A DNA stretch of 64,000 nt from Stomoxys calcitrans (lineage: Eukaryota; Arthropoda; Insecta; Diptera; Muscidae). Below are positions 31,340-42,951 of the stretch, in pieces. Under the pieces are notes generated by a model that worked only from the letters and a program-made list of their open reading frames with translations, searched no databases and was not told where the DNA came from. Location: positions 189,425,619 to 189,489,618 of the forward strand of contig NC_081553.1 of the NCBI RefSeq assembly GCF_963082655.1. The letters are read 5' to 3'. The translations under genes were made by a program, and so were the position numbers. Position 1 is the first letter of the stretch. Every line of letters starts with the position of its first letter.

Positions 31340-31720
31340 TATAACTGCCAAACCATTGAGATATTTGATCCAATCCTGAGACAAAAATTGTAGCCAAGAC
31401 AACAGTTAAGAAGTCTCTACTGCATTGCACAAAAACATTGGAACTCTGCTTCAGGCAGTTTTGGCCTTATGAAAGTGCAAATTTTTCGTAAAAATATTGA
31501 TAAATTACCATTTTCAGTTGGGCAATTGTGTTCGTAGTAATTTATTAATATTTTCACGAAAAATTTGAATTTTCATAAGGCCAAAACTGCCTGGATGATA
31601 AGTTCCAAAGCATTTGCGATGTACTAGAGAGTTCTTTACGTTTGTCTTGGGAAATCACAACAGGCTATTGTTGGCGAACTCAAACACCTCAAAGTGAACG
31701 AATTATTTGTGTATTGCAAA
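31340..31720. repeat. Long imperfect fold-back
   Basis: The inner arms 31452-31507 and 31538-31593 are near-perfect complements (CAGGCAGTTTTGGCCTTATG against its inverse) around a ~30-base loop. Complementarity with mismatches continues outward through TTGGAACT and CAAGACAA to at least 31393 and 31655, possibly to 31340/31720. It could be a fold-back MITE without visible target duplication, or a precursor of hairpin-derived small RNA. Confidence 0.8.
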
Positions 31721-31823
31721 GTAAGTCGTTATAATGATACTGATAGCGTAGTCAAACACCACGGCGTTTGGTATACGCCAAACGAAAGCCACGTCGCTTT
31801 TTATGGGGCTAAGACTTTAAATA

Positions 31824-32060
31824 TTGGGTTGCCCAAAAAGTAATTGCGGATTTTTCATATAGTCGGCGTTGACAAATTTTTTCACAGCTTGTGACTCCGT
31901 AATTGCATTCTTTCTTCTGTCAGTTATCAGCAGTTACTTTTAGCTTGCTTTAGAAAAAAAGTGTAAAAAAAGTATATTTGATTAAAGTTCATTCGAAGAT
32001 TTATTAAAAATGCATTTATTTTCTTTTAAAAAATCCGCAATTACTTTTTGGGCAACCCAA
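31824..32060. mobile_element. 237-bp mariner-type MITE, copy M2
   Basis: Same ends and length as copy M1, flanked by TA at 31822 and 32061, but in the opposite internal orientation. No coding frame. Confidence 0.95.
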
Positions 32061-32062
32061 TA

Positions 32063-32512
32063 GATAGATCGGTCTGTATGGCAGCTATATCGGGAGATCG
32101 GTTTATATGGCAGCTTTATCTAAATCTGAATCGATCGATGCAAAATTTCAGAAATATGCTGAAGATCCTTATGCAACTCTCTGTCCCAAATTTCAGCAAA
32201 ATCGGCTAATAATAGTGCCTTTTATAGATCTAAGACCTATAATCTGCGGTCTACACGGGGGCTATAAGTGCGATAAAGACTCTTCGAACTTAACCTGCCA
32301 ATGGATAAAAAAGAACTTGTGCATAGTTTCAGTTCAATATCTCCATTTTTAAAGACTGTATCGTGATTTCAACAGACAGACGGACGGACATGGCTAGATG
32401 GTCTTACATTTTTACGACGATAAGGAATATGTTTGCTTATTAGGGTTGGAAATGGATATTTCGATGTGTTGCAAACGGAATGACAAAATGAATGGTGGGT
32501 ATAAAAATGTCA
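32063..32512 (-). repeat. Family B fragment, left-end part, reverse
   Basis: Runs in reverse from GGTGGGTATAAAAATG (left end, about 32495) through the CAGACAGACGGACGGACATG block to about one and a half monomers (ATATGGCAGCTATATCGGGA). It is cut at 32062 beside the MITE. Confidence 0.75.
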
Positions 32513-32523
32513 TATTCAATTAA

Positions 32524-33312
32524 AACAAGTGAAAAGGCGTTAAGTTTGGCCGGGCCGAACTTTGGATACCCACCACCTCCGGTATATATGTAAACCACAT
32601 TTCGTCAAAATTCGGTGAAAAATGCATACCTTATGCCCTTATAGCAGCTATATCGAAATATGTTCCGATTTGGACCAAATACTAATAAGTACAAGTCATT
32701 GTTCAATTGTGTATAACAAAATATTGGTCTTTTTAGTAGCTATGTCTAAAAATAAACCGATCTGAACCATATACGACACAACTCACTGTCCCAACTTTGG
32801 TAAAATCGGACAATAAATGCGCCTTTTATGGTCGCAAGTCCTTAAATTGAGAGATCGGTCTATATGGCAGCTATATTAAAATCTGGACGTATCGGAGCCA
32901 AATTGAAGAAGGATCTCGAAGGGCCTAACATAACCCACTGTTCCAAATTTCAGCAAAATCGAAGCATAAATGTGGCTTTTATGGGCCCAAGACCTTAAAT
33001 CGAGAGATCGGTCTATATGGCAGCTATGTCCAAATCTGGACCGATCTGGGTCATATTACATAAGGATGTCGAAGTACTTAATACAACTCACTGTCCCAAA
33101 TTTTGGCAAAATCGGACAGTAAATGCGCCTTTTATGGGTCAAAAACCTTAAATCGAGAGATCGGACTATATAGCATCTATATCCAAATTTGGACCGATCT
33201 GGGTCAAATTGAAGAAGGATGTCGACTGGCCTAACACAACTCACTGTTCCAAATTTCGGCAAAATCGGATAATAAATGTGGCCCTAAATCGGCGGATCGA
33301 TCTCGATACCCA
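32524..33312 (-). repeat. Family B fragment, right-end part, reverse
   Basis: Begins AAAACAAGTGAAAAGGCG and carries the hairpin sequence of the family (TTTGGCCGGGCCGAACTTTG) and the subterminal ATACCCACCACC, then about four diverged 153-bp-type monomers. Head-to-tail with the preceding fragment and in the same orientation. Confidence 0.75.
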
Positions 33313-34229
33313 CCACCGAAGGGTGATTGAAGTGTTTGAAATTTTCAATTAATTTTTTTATTGGTCCAAATTAGAAATGATTGAATTTTTTTGATTGAAA
33401 ATTCCTATTTATTTCTATATTAGGTACACGAATGTTTACCTCCTGGAACTTGAACTTGAGGTTCGTTGTTTGGTCAAAGGTCCGTGGGCACACGTATATA
33501 AAGAAACTCCCCAGCGGGGTTCTCCAAATGATTTCGAATGTCATGTAGTGGTGCCCTATAGATTTGTTGCTGTTGTGTAGCTGTATTTTGTGCAATGAGG
33601 CGGCAGACCTTGGTCGATGGAGGACACCATCGTGTTAATCCAACACGAAGAACCGGCTGTCATGGTATAACAATAGATTTGTCGAAATGTGGGACGTATG
33701 GGCCTATGAAATCTCCTTCCCTTTGTATTGTAGGGAACAAAATAGCCTTAATTGAATTAACTTAAGCACCATATTTGATCATTTTTTGAGATTCGATTAG
33801 AAAAGTGATTGAATCGATAAATTTTTTAATTGAAATTTAAAGTTCAATTAAAATTTTAATTAAATTTTGCAATATGGCAAAAATTTCAAACACGACTGTA
33901 TTTAACAAAAAATCATATTCGACTAAAAATTTTTTTAATCAATTGATTTTTAATTGAAAAAAATTTTATTTTCAATTAAATTTTTAATTGAATTTTTTTT
34001 GGATTTATGGATATTTTTACAGTGTAGCGGTAAATATTTGTACTATGCACAAGAATAGGATAATATCCCAACTAAAAATTTTTTTAATCAATTGATTTTT
34101 AATTTAAAAAAATTTTATTTTCAATTAAATTTTTAATTGAATTTTTTTTTTGGATTTATGGATACTTTTTTCTGTGTAGCGGTAAATATTTGTACTATGC
34201 ACAAGAATAGGATAATATCCCAGAACCTC
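33313..34229. repeat. AT-rich region with a tandem duplication
   Basis: 33922-34070 and 34071-34221 are near-identical neighbours (149 and 151 bp), each with several ATTGATTTTTAATT-type palindromes and ending AAGAATAGGATAATATCCCA. Upstream sequence at 33320-33400 and 33780-33860 carries the same ATT/AAT-rich motifs. A piece at about 33560-33665 looks like a reversed LINE 3' end (low confidence). Confidence 0.7.
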
Positions 34230-35275
34230 AACTCTTTATAAGAAAGGCCAATTACTTTTCCATTCCGTATATAAAACATTTTTATGCCCATTTAATTACA
34301 TTGATTAATTTTTGTTCATTAGTTTTCTTAACCATCTTTTGTTCTACCTACAAACACAAAACTTTTTAATAATTTATTCATAGTACACAGACCTCTTTGC
34401 AATATTGGATAGAGACTTTAAAACTTTAATAACCGGGTTTACAGACCACAAGTAAACCTTTGCAAAGTGTCCTTCATTTATACAGCCAATGAATAAGCCG
34501 CGGAAAACAAACAAACCAGCCAGTAGTGCGACACATAAAAAACGCTCACTCAATCACTTCACAGTTACTAAGTAATTGCATTAATTAAAAATTTACTTTG
34601 AGACATGCGTTAATAAGATTCGTCCATTTGCAAACCGTAGTCCATGGTCCATGGTCTAAAGTGGTTCAACATCCCCATTATACCCACATCATTGTGCTCG
34701 ATTGCTCGCAACGCATAGTGACATAAATATATAAAAAAAAGTAAGGCTGGGTTGGAGGTGAGCGTTAATATTTCACAGCAACAAATTGTGGCAAAAAGTT
34801 TCTCTGGCATGTCGCAGAAGTTTGGGGGGGAGGGGCATGCAAAAATCACTTAAAAAGTTCAGTTTTCAAGCTCCAACTACCAGTGACAGCGCCAGCATAC
34901 ACCCGCTTCCGATAGCAACCCTTAACCCCAAACCAAAAAAAGGAAGAAAAAAGGGTTTTAACACTCAGGGTAGTTAAGGCAAAATTACTGTAATTGTTCG
35001 GGAACAGAAGACGCCATTATGGAAACAAAACAAAAAAAAAAAAAAGCTTGAATGTGAGCAGCAGCAACAACAAAAATAACAGCAACAGTGTTTTTTGCCT
35101 TTCATTATCAACACAAATTACATTGGAAAACGAGAACAAATGAATGGGCCCATAATTATTACATGCAAATGAAATCCAATAAACAACACAAACAATGCCA
35201 CAAGGCGTAAGCGTCAACATCAGCGCCAACACGGGGCCATTCCACGTACGAAAAGGCAAAAATATGAGCAATTAA
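34230..35275. other. Non-repeat DNA, no gene recognised
   Basis: Includes A-rich runs near 35027-35043 and CAGCAGCAACAACAAAAATA at 35057. Short frames lack domains. Likely host DNA. Confidence 0.4.
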
Positions 35276-36580
35276 TTATTTTATGAAAAAACTTTTTCCT
35301 CTCTCCTCAGCGAGAACGGATTTTTTCAAAGTCATTCTAAAACTGATGTAGCGATGGTCTGAGAAGGGGTGCTCCTTGGAGACCCTCCAATCCTGAACCT
35401 CATCGTTTTGATTTTTCGAACATATTGCCACATCGAAAACCTCCTCCCCAATCCTATTAACAAAGGTAGCGGTCTTACCAATATCAGGTAGTATTAAGTC
35501 GTTAGTATTCAAAAATTCTGCCAGGGCTTGGCCCCGCTTATTAGTGTTGGTCCTACCCCACGAAATGTGTTGAGAGTTCAAAACGCATCCTATTAGTACT
35601 TCGTTTCCTGTCTGTTTTGAATTCCGCCGTTGCAGCTCCGAAGTGGGTTGCGGTGTCGGGAGATCTGATTCTCTGATCTGATTCTCTTTCCAGCTTTCGT
35701 AGAAGTGCCTGGAATGTCAATTCTATCCCTTCCAGCATCCTGCACTTTCGCGCGATTGCCCTACCGGTGCATACTCCTCTGTCCCCTTCTCCGTGCCCCG
35801 GATTACTTTCTCGGTCTTCTTATGAGCTTAACAAAGACCTCGCTTACTTCTGCCGTCCTCATCTCTCGATTCGGTTGCGATGACTGCTTCATTGACTCTG
35901 GCGCTGTCTGAATCAACAAACACCACCTTAACTTTAAGGCTGGGGACGGAGGGGCGGACAATATGCTACAGTCTGATGCCACCACTGCAGATGTACGGTC
36001 TTTGGAGTCCATCTTGAGGATTCTCTTGAAAGGCTTTAAAAAATGTTTCGTAATAGGTACGTTTTCGGAGTTACGGATATTTTTCTTCGAGGAGCAAAAT
36101 GAAAACACGTCCGCTCCAATCAACGGTTACTTTGCAATGCAAATGAAAATTTGCCCATGAACATTCCATTAAGGAACTGGGGCAAACTTCTCACAAATCA
36201 ATGAGTGCTGTCCGATTCAAGTTTAAGCTCAATGATAAGGGGCCTCCTTTTTATAGCCGAGTCCGAACGTCGTGCCGCAGTGCGACACCTATTTGCGGAG
36301 AGTTTTTAACATGGCAAAGTACCTCACAAAGTCCCCAGCATTAGGAGGGGATAACCACCGCTGAAAATTTTTCTGATGTTTCTGCCAGGATACGAACCCA
36401 GGCTTTTAGCGTCATAGGCGGACAGGCTAACCTCACCGCTACGGTGGCCTCCCAACGGTTACTTTAAGGATTTCCAGAGCGGCAAAACGTGCCCCTTGGA
36501 AACTTTTCTGCGAACAGGTCGATAGCGTTAATGGCGCTACCATATGCTAAGGAACAGCTGGATAAATTGTGAGTCTCATG
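35276..36580 (-). pseudogene. LINE ORF1 end and endonuclease fragment, split by a SINE
   Basis: On the minus strand, from 36580 downwards: ORF1-like sequence (ARFAALEILKVT), interrupted at 36134-36452 by SINE S2, then KMDSKDRTSAVVASDCSI. After a deletion and frame changes, an apurinic-type endonuclease region at 35581-35276 reads NSQHISWGRTNTNKRGQALA and ends WRVSKEHPFSDHRYISF, containing the conserved SDH of LINE endonucleases. Several frame breaks make it non-functional. It lies head to head with the plus-strand RT-RNase H piece that starts at 36590. Confidence 0.75.
36134..36452 (-). mobile_element. tRNA-derived SINE, copy S2, with 13-bp target duplication
   Basis: 319 bp in reverse, from the GGAGGCCACCGTAGCGG-type head at 36452 to the ATGGGCAAATTTTCATTTGC tail. 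It is flanked by CAACGGTTACTTT at 36121-36133 and 36453-36465, a perfect 13-bp target duplication, which fixes both ends of the family. The B box has a change (GGTTCGTATCC). Confidence 0.93.
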
Positions 36581-36589
36581 ACAAAAAAA

Positions 36590-38335
36590 AGGGAAAAAAG
36601 TGGGTCAACGCACGCCGCAGGGTGGCATTTTATCGCTACTGCTATGGGTGACCACCACAAATGACCTATTACGGATGCTGACTGAGGGGAGAATTGAACC
36701 CGAGTGGGACGCAGACGATTTTATAATACTTCTAAGGGGTAAAGATCCGAATCAGCTATGCAGAAGGGCCGAAAGGGTGTTGCCGATGACATACGACTGG
36801 GCTAGACCCAGGGGTCTCAATGTTAACTCAGAGAAGACTGAAATCTGACTATTCACGAGAAAGACAAAGGTGGGCCCATTAGACGCACCTCGTTTCCTCA
36901 ATAAAACGATTTCGATATCTGACAAGGTCAAATACTTAGGAGTGATCTTGGATGGGAAACTTAATTGGAAGTGTCACATTTAGGATCGTACTGAGAAGAA
37001 TCACATATGTTGGGCACTATGTAGACGGGCCGTTGGCTCGAAATGGGGCCAGAATCCTAGGATAGTCCACTGGCTCTACAGGAGCGTGATTAGACAAATA
37101 CTATCTTACGCCTCGGTAGTTTGGTAGACTGCAATGGAGAAAAAGTGCAACGTAATCGTATTACAACAGGTTAAGAGAACATGATGTCCTTTCATAGGTG
37201 GAGCGAAGAAGACCACCCCCACTAGAGCACTGGAGACTATTCTAGATATCCGACCCCTTGACATACAGATGAAGTTTTGAGGCAGCCACTGCGGCTTTGA
37301 GACTTAAGGCGATGGAAGAATGGATAGAGGATAGGAGCAGATCATACCATCGTGGTATAATCGAGGCGACGATAGGAAACCTGGAAGGAATGGAAGAAGT
37401 TTCCTATCGGATACATGAGACCATACTTGTGGTCGAGTGCGAGGCACTGCTGCCAGCGGCACAATCTTGGATTGACGGAACCCTAGTATTGCCATCAGGA
37501 AGATCATGTTACACGGATGGATCAAAGCTAGAGGACAGAGTGGGCCTGGGGGTCTACATTGAAAACCCAGGGACTGAGATTTGTTTTAGACTGCCTGACC
37601 ATAATACGGTCCTGCAGGCGGAGATCCGGGCGATCACGGAATGCGTGAAGTTGTGTGTTGCTAACGCGAGAACGTTGAGTGTGAACAACAACGAGGGCGG
37701 TAGGGTTACGAACAGTCTTGCAGTGATAGAAGAAGATTAACGCCTTCTCTGAGGATATTGCGATCCGCATCGTTTGGTTGCCGGGCCATAACGGAGTAAG
37801 GTGGAATGAAAGTGCAGACGACTTTGCAGTGAAAGTCAGAGGATTGGCGTCAATAAACTTGGTTAACCCGATGCCTTTCGGGTCGACGCAAGTCGAGTTA
37901 AGAACAACGAAATTTTTAATGGGGAAAAGTAAGCAGGAGGTCAGCAAAGCCTTCGGTATCATAACACTGCACTTAGGACTACGAGCTCACTTATGTTAAA
38001 TCTGTGCGGCGATTGGAAGAATGTGTAGAGCATGTGAGGAGGATAATGAGACATTGGGAAATTTCCCATTACATTGCCCGGCTTTTGCTGCCAACAGACA
38101 CCCTCACTTAGTTGGGGAGACTATATTAGACATGAACCAACTTAGGGGAGTGGTATGGAAAACAATTAGGGATTTTTTTTAGGAACGCGGAAAACCAGAC
38201 TTAGGTTTTCCTTTTCGAGAATATTTTTTATTATTTAAAGTGCACAACAAGCCAATTACTGGCTTAGGTATATGTCCATACTGATATGGGGGGGATTATT
38301 ATCCGCACCCTCTTTTCAACCTAACCTTATCTAAC
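36590..38335 (+). pseudogene. I-type LINE, RT to 3' end
   Basis: Reverse transcriptase from QRTPQGGILSLLLWVTTTND (36603 on); WDADDFIILLRGK at about 36707 holds the two catalytic Asp but with Asp for the usual Tyr. The thumb follows, then RNase H (CYTDGSKLEDRVGLGVYIEN at 37509, QAEIRAITEC at 37615); the third Asp region is scrambled. A C-terminal CX2C...HC motif (CRACEEDNETLGN, about 38023) and a 3' untranslated end reading CCTAACCTTATCTAACC follow. Stops and frameshifts are frequent (36846, 37141, 37738). It is the best reference for the LINE family whose relatives occur at 43240, 53403 and 56410. Confidence 0.85.
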
Positions 38336-38678
38336 CTGGAATAATAGCTTTAACATCGATGTGTGTATATTAAAACCTAGGTGGAGTCGGTGGATCATAT
38401 TTGAGCCGCTTGACCTTCTGCATAGTGACCTACTGTGAAAGCCTTCTCCACACACATCTAAATGTAACACACCCAGTCCAGTTTTCCATTCAATTACTTA
38501 ACCTTATCGAATATTTACATCGCAGAGATTCGAAATAGAATGCGTCGGTTGTTCCATGGGTACTGGTGAGAGAATGGACAATGGTCCATTCTCTCATGCT
38601 TGTGTCGTTTCTAGAGTTCATTGGGGGGAACACTCTGCTCATTTTTCGGACATCGGGAATTAAGAAAGTGCTAACATA
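38336..38678. other. Short non-repeat stretch with one hairpin
   Basis: TGAGAGAATGGAC (38567-38579) and its exact inverse (38584-38596) form a 13-bp stem with a 4-base loop. Otherwise nothing recognised. Confidence 0.6.
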
Positions 38679-38968
38679 TAGGAAGCCACCGTAGCACTGA
38701 GATTAGCGTGTCCGTCTATGACGCAGAACGCTTTGGTTCGAATCCTGGCAAGAACATCTGAAAAATTTTTCAGCGGTGTTTATCATCTCCTAATGCTGGC
38801 GACATTTGTGTAAAAACTTATCCACATCGAGTTGTCGCACTGCGGCATGCCGTTTGGACTAAAAAGGAGGCCCCTTATCATTGACATTAAACTTGTATCG
38901 GACAGCACTAATTGATATGTGGGAAGTTTGCCTCTTTAATAGAATCTTTATGGGCAAATTTTTATTTA
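38679..38968 (+). mobile_element. tRNA-derived SINE, copy S3
   Basis: Starts GGAAGCCACCGTAGCACTGA; B box GGTTCGAATCC at about 38734; body CAGCGGTG...CCTAATGCTGGCGACATTTG; tail ATGGGCAAATTTTTATTTAT. It is the only one of the four main copies on the plus strand. More diverged than S1 and S4. Confidence 0.85.
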
Positions 38969-39029
38969 TTTTTAGCTTTTTGCAAACATACAGTGTGAGA
39001 TTTGGGCGTCTTAATCTAACTTAAATAAT

Positions 39030-40105
39030 ATGTCATTGTCTAGACTTTCTTGGCTTTGGTTGAAAATCTTTCGATTTCGTTACTCAACATCGTTATTTAT
39101 TAGGCGGAGATCTAAAGCCGAGAGTAGCCGTAGAATGGGCTCCAAAGACCCAATAGCTGCGGTGATGGTATCAGGCCGTAGCATGTTGTCTACTACTGAG
39201 ACAGTATGGCCTTTTGACGAAGACATCTGGTTCAAGTCTCAAGGAGAAGGCCCAACCTACTTTATCATCGCATGCCTATAATTTGTCGAGGCCATCGGCC
39301 TTCTCTGGCAAACCAATACGCAATTAAGAGATTGGAATACTAAAAAAAGCATCACTCTCATGGTGCCCAAAGGCAACATGTCTATATATTCGGAAACGGC
39401 ACCGCTGTGGGCCAAAAGGCTGCGGTCACCTGGAGGGTCCCTACAGTATTCGTACTAAACTGTCTCGCAGACCTCAAGAAATCTAAATGAATTGTATCCT
39501 ACGGATCTAAAAAGTAAAGTTGAAGTTTTATAGAAAATTTGGGGTTGGGGAGTCAGGAGGCGACTCAGCAGTTGTTGCTCAGAAACTATCAACCCCATCT
39601 CTATAGTCTGGAGGATTGTAGGAGACCCCTGCCACTATCAAAATAGGAAGGGAAGGTGTCGAAACTAGACCCGACAAGCCCTGTATGGGTGGGTCATCCT
39701 GTTGGGTTGTGGTTATAGTGTGCGCCAGTGGAGCAGGACCGAACTCAAAAGGTATTTCGACAGCAATAGCTAGTGAATCATCCAGTGCATTTTCAACTAC
39801 CCCTTGAAGCGTAAGAAAACTCATCTTGACAAGATCGAACGAATCTTGCGAGTATGAACTCCTGGCGAACTCAGAGGACTAGTTTGTAGTGGAAAATCTG
39901 AATCGTGACTATGGTCCGGTTTCTGCAGATAAGTCTCCACCATTGTAAGGCCGCGTCGGAGGCACTTAAAGTTCTTCTTATGGCAAGAGGATTTGACGTA
40001 GCTTTTAACCAGGAACCATGGGTGTGTGGAGGAATGGGGTTTGGACCAAAAATTCCTGGATTTAAACTACTCAAGGGTACGGGCAATGGGAACCTGTATT
40101 CTTGA
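39030..40105 (+). pseudogene. LINE 5' fragment: ORF1 remnant and endonuclease start
   Basis: 39130-39200 (GSKDPIAAVMVSGRSMLST) parallels the ORF1 remnant at 35940-36020 on the other strand. The stretch to about 39870 is degraded ORF1 or spacer. At 39905-40105 a frame reads MVRFLQISLHHCKAASEALK, then FDVAFNQEPWV, the N-terminal motif of a LINE apurinic-type endonuclease (NQEPW, catalytic Glu). The frame ends at 40105 and the rest of ORF2 is absent. Confidence 0.7.
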
Positions 40106-40179
40106 AAAGAGAAGTCAATTTTTTTTTCTAACGTTAAGTACTAAAGATTCAGTAGTAACAAACTTTAAAATTATTCGGT

Positions 40180-40290
40180 CTCAACAGTAGGAACTAGAAG
40201 GCATCTTCCTTTTTCTCTTCCTGTGGTATCACAATGAACGACAACGTTTAAGTGAGTTTAATGGCAGACTGCTACTTAAACCCAACCTAT
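40180..40290 (+). mobile_element. LINE 3' end fragment
   Basis: AGGAACTAGAAGGCATCTTC, then TGTGGTATCACAATGAACG, GTTTAAGTGAGTTTAATGGC and AACCCAACCTATTGC match the 3' end of the LINE at 44930-46815. Confidence 0.7.
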
Positions 40291-41790
40291 TGCTTTAGTC
40301 ACTTTCCGCGTGGAATTGCTCGTGGATGTATTATTCTTTTTTTCCGGAAATATGCGGGGACGACAAAATAACAAATTGTCGCCATTTCAGGAAAGTACAC
40401 ATCCAAATACTAGAGCCAAATAAATAAATTTAATATGAAGTCTTGTTTAATCGCCCTTCATTTCCGCAACTCCAATAAGACCTCTATGATCCAATAAAAA
40501 CTAATGGCATAATTCTAGGCTTCTCTTTATAAAGAAATAAATTTCATTTAAGAAGAATGCAGTCTACTTTTAAGGCTTTATTGACCTAGGCCATAATTGC
40601 TATGAGCCAAAGTATGACCAAGATGGCGAATAGGAAGTGGGAAAGAAGGAGACTGAAAATGGCAAATAGCATAAATAATTGTAGCATATTTTAGGGGTTT
40701 CAGTTTAGTCAATTAATAACTACAGCTAAATCCAAAACTTGCCTTTAACAAATGTTGCTGCCATATTTCATGGATGTTATGTCTAATGAATGTAGTTTCC
40801 TGCTATTTCATTTTTGTTTTTGTTGTTATTGTTGGTAGTGGTAGTGGTTAACGTAGGTATGTATTTACTGTTGGCTCCCATTGTCGCCGGTGTTATTTAT
40901 GATGTGCCTGATGTTGGTTTTACGTTTGCTAGAGTGTGTCTCTGTGTATGTGTCATTAAACACTTTAAGGCTTAGTTAAAGTGTTGGGAGCTGTACAAAT
41001 TTCTTTTGAGGAAACGGAAATTTTGTTTATTTAGTTAGCAAAATTGTTTTGATTTGTATACCCTCCAACTTTACTTTCTGAGGAGTGTACTCAATTCTTC
41101 GTTTTGTATGTAACTCATCGGTATATTGATATGAGAATTTCATATGTCTTTCGAGGGCGTGGTACCTACGTGAAGTGAAGTTGGGTGTTCAAAATGTTGC
41201 TTAAATATTTTTTAATAGTACTAACCTCCTTAAAAGTATTTCATCTTGACTTCTTGAGTACCATGAGGATGGAACTTAGAGCTCCGATTTGTGTGGTGTT
41301 CATCGTTATCGTGGATAGTGAAATACTCCGTAGATATACGGAAGAGACTCTAGTGCCAAGGGACAAACGGGTCAAACGGTCTTACAATTTTGAGAAACAA
41401 CGCCCAATAATAGATTGAGGCTTATAAACGTCAACACCGTAAAATTCACAAGGCCACATGGTTGTCCCCGGATCAACAAGTGAGGAACCAATTTGATCAG
41501 GTTGTTGTAGGTGGAAGGCATTTATCCAGCATTAGAAGTGAGCATAGATTCGCATCATTACTTTGTTGCAGCAATAGTGAACACGCCTCTAATCACAGAG
41601 TGGATGTACGGAACCGTAGAGAGATTGAGATAAGGTTTTAATTTTATTGAAGACATATTTAACGAATGTAAAAATTCGCAAGCTATTAAGCTTTTTAGAG
41701 CGATCTAGCTGGATCTAGCTACACTGGTTTAAACAGCTCACCCACTTTTCGTGTTTCTTTTTCACCGTCAAGCATCTTCAGTTTAGTCTA
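40291..41790. other. Mostly non-repeat DNA
   Basis: 41055-41170 (TATACCCTCCAACTTTACTT then GAGTGTACTCAATTCTTCG) resembles a shortened family A left end. A 77-codon frame at 41185-41418 has a hydrophobic start but no recognised domain. No host gene is supported. Confidence 0.4.
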
Positions 41791-42951
41791 TAATTTAACC
41801 GTGAATCGTCTTATATACGAACAACGCTTGCAAATTATTGAATTTTGTTATCAAAATGCGTGCTCTGTTAAGAAAGTTCATCGCGTGCTTCTTCCGTTTT
41901 ATGGTCAGTTTAATCCACCCACTGAAACGGTTATTCGGTCTATTGTGAATAAATTTCGCATAGAATTTACATTGTTGGACATTAAACCACCAACACGCTT
42001 ACGAAGAGTGCGAACTCAAGAAAATATCGCAGCTGTATCGGCCAGTGTTAATAATGACCATCAATTATCGATTCGTCGCCGTTCGCAGGATTTGGGATTC
42101 TGTTACTCAACAAGTTGGAAAATTTTGCGGAAGGATTTAGGTGTGAAGCCTTTCAAAATACAGCTGGTGCAAGAATTGAATCCGAACGACCTACCGCAAC
42201 GCAGAATTTTTGGTGAATGGGCTCTAGAAATTTTGGTCGAAGATCCACTTTTTTCTATCAAAAAATTTTATTCAGCGACGAAGCTCATTTTTGGTTCAAT
42301 GGGTACGCAAATAAGCAGAATTGGCGATTTTGGAGTGAAGATCAGCCAAAAGTATTGCAAAAGCTACCAATGCATCCAAAAAGTCCCAGTTTGGTGCGGT
42401 TTATGGGCTGGTGGCATCATTGGACCGTACTTCTTCAAAGATGATGCGAATCATAAAGTAACTGTGAATGGTGAGCGCTACCGCGACATGATAGCCAACC
42501 TTTTTTGCTTGACTTGCTTGACATGTGGTTTCAACAAGACGGTGCCACATGCCACACAGTACTCATAACAATGGACTTTTTGAGAGACGAGTTCGGTGAA
42601 CATATTATTTCACGTTCGAGACCGGTCAATTGGCCGCCTAGATCGTGATTTGACGCCTTTAGGCTATTTTTGTGGGGCTATGATAAAGCTCATGTCTATA
42701 CAGCCAAGCCCGCTTCAATTGACGCATGGGAAGAAAACATTGAACGATTTATTTGTGAGATACTGGCCGTTGGAAAGAGTATGCCAAAATTGTACTAAAC
42801 GGATGGAGACACTTGAGACACAGTCATGATCAACATTTGCATGAAATAATCATCAAACATGAAATTATATGAACCGTTCTATCTATGCAAATTTTTTTAA
42901 GTGTTTTTTGTTTTAAACTTTCCTATAAATCTTAAAAAATCACCCTTTAGA
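41790..42951 (+). pseudogene. Dead mariner/Tc1-type transposase gene
   Basis: 41801-42568 opens with a helix-turn-helix region (IIEFCYQNACSVKKVHRVL), then RRRSQDLGFCYSTSWKILRK and LGVKPFKIQLVQELNPND. A frameshift near 42250 moves the catalytic FSDEAHFW (Asp codon 42277-42279) to another frame; a second restores VWCGLWAGGIIGPYFF. The second catalytic Asp is in WFQQDGA (codon 42538-42540, after another shift). The third falls at 42662-42664, where LDYF of relatives reads LGYF (Asp to Gly). Spacing of about 41 residues between the last two sites would suit the DD41D group, but the shifts make this uncertain. Right terminal repeat AATCTTAAAAAATCACCC at about 42928-42945; the left one was not found. 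Confidence 0.85.

Noticed and set aside
35017..35271. 84-codon frame with poly-Leu/Phe end
   Set aside because: Produced by CAG/CAA and A-rich microsatellites read in antisense.
41185..41418. 77-codon frame with hydrophobic N-terminus
   Set aside because: Single short frame with no homology visible and no supporting splice or promoter signals.
41790..42951. Source transposase for the 237-bp MITEs
   Set aside because: Its terminal repeat (AATCACCC-type) differs from the MITE ends and the gene is broken by frameshifts and a lost catalytic residue.
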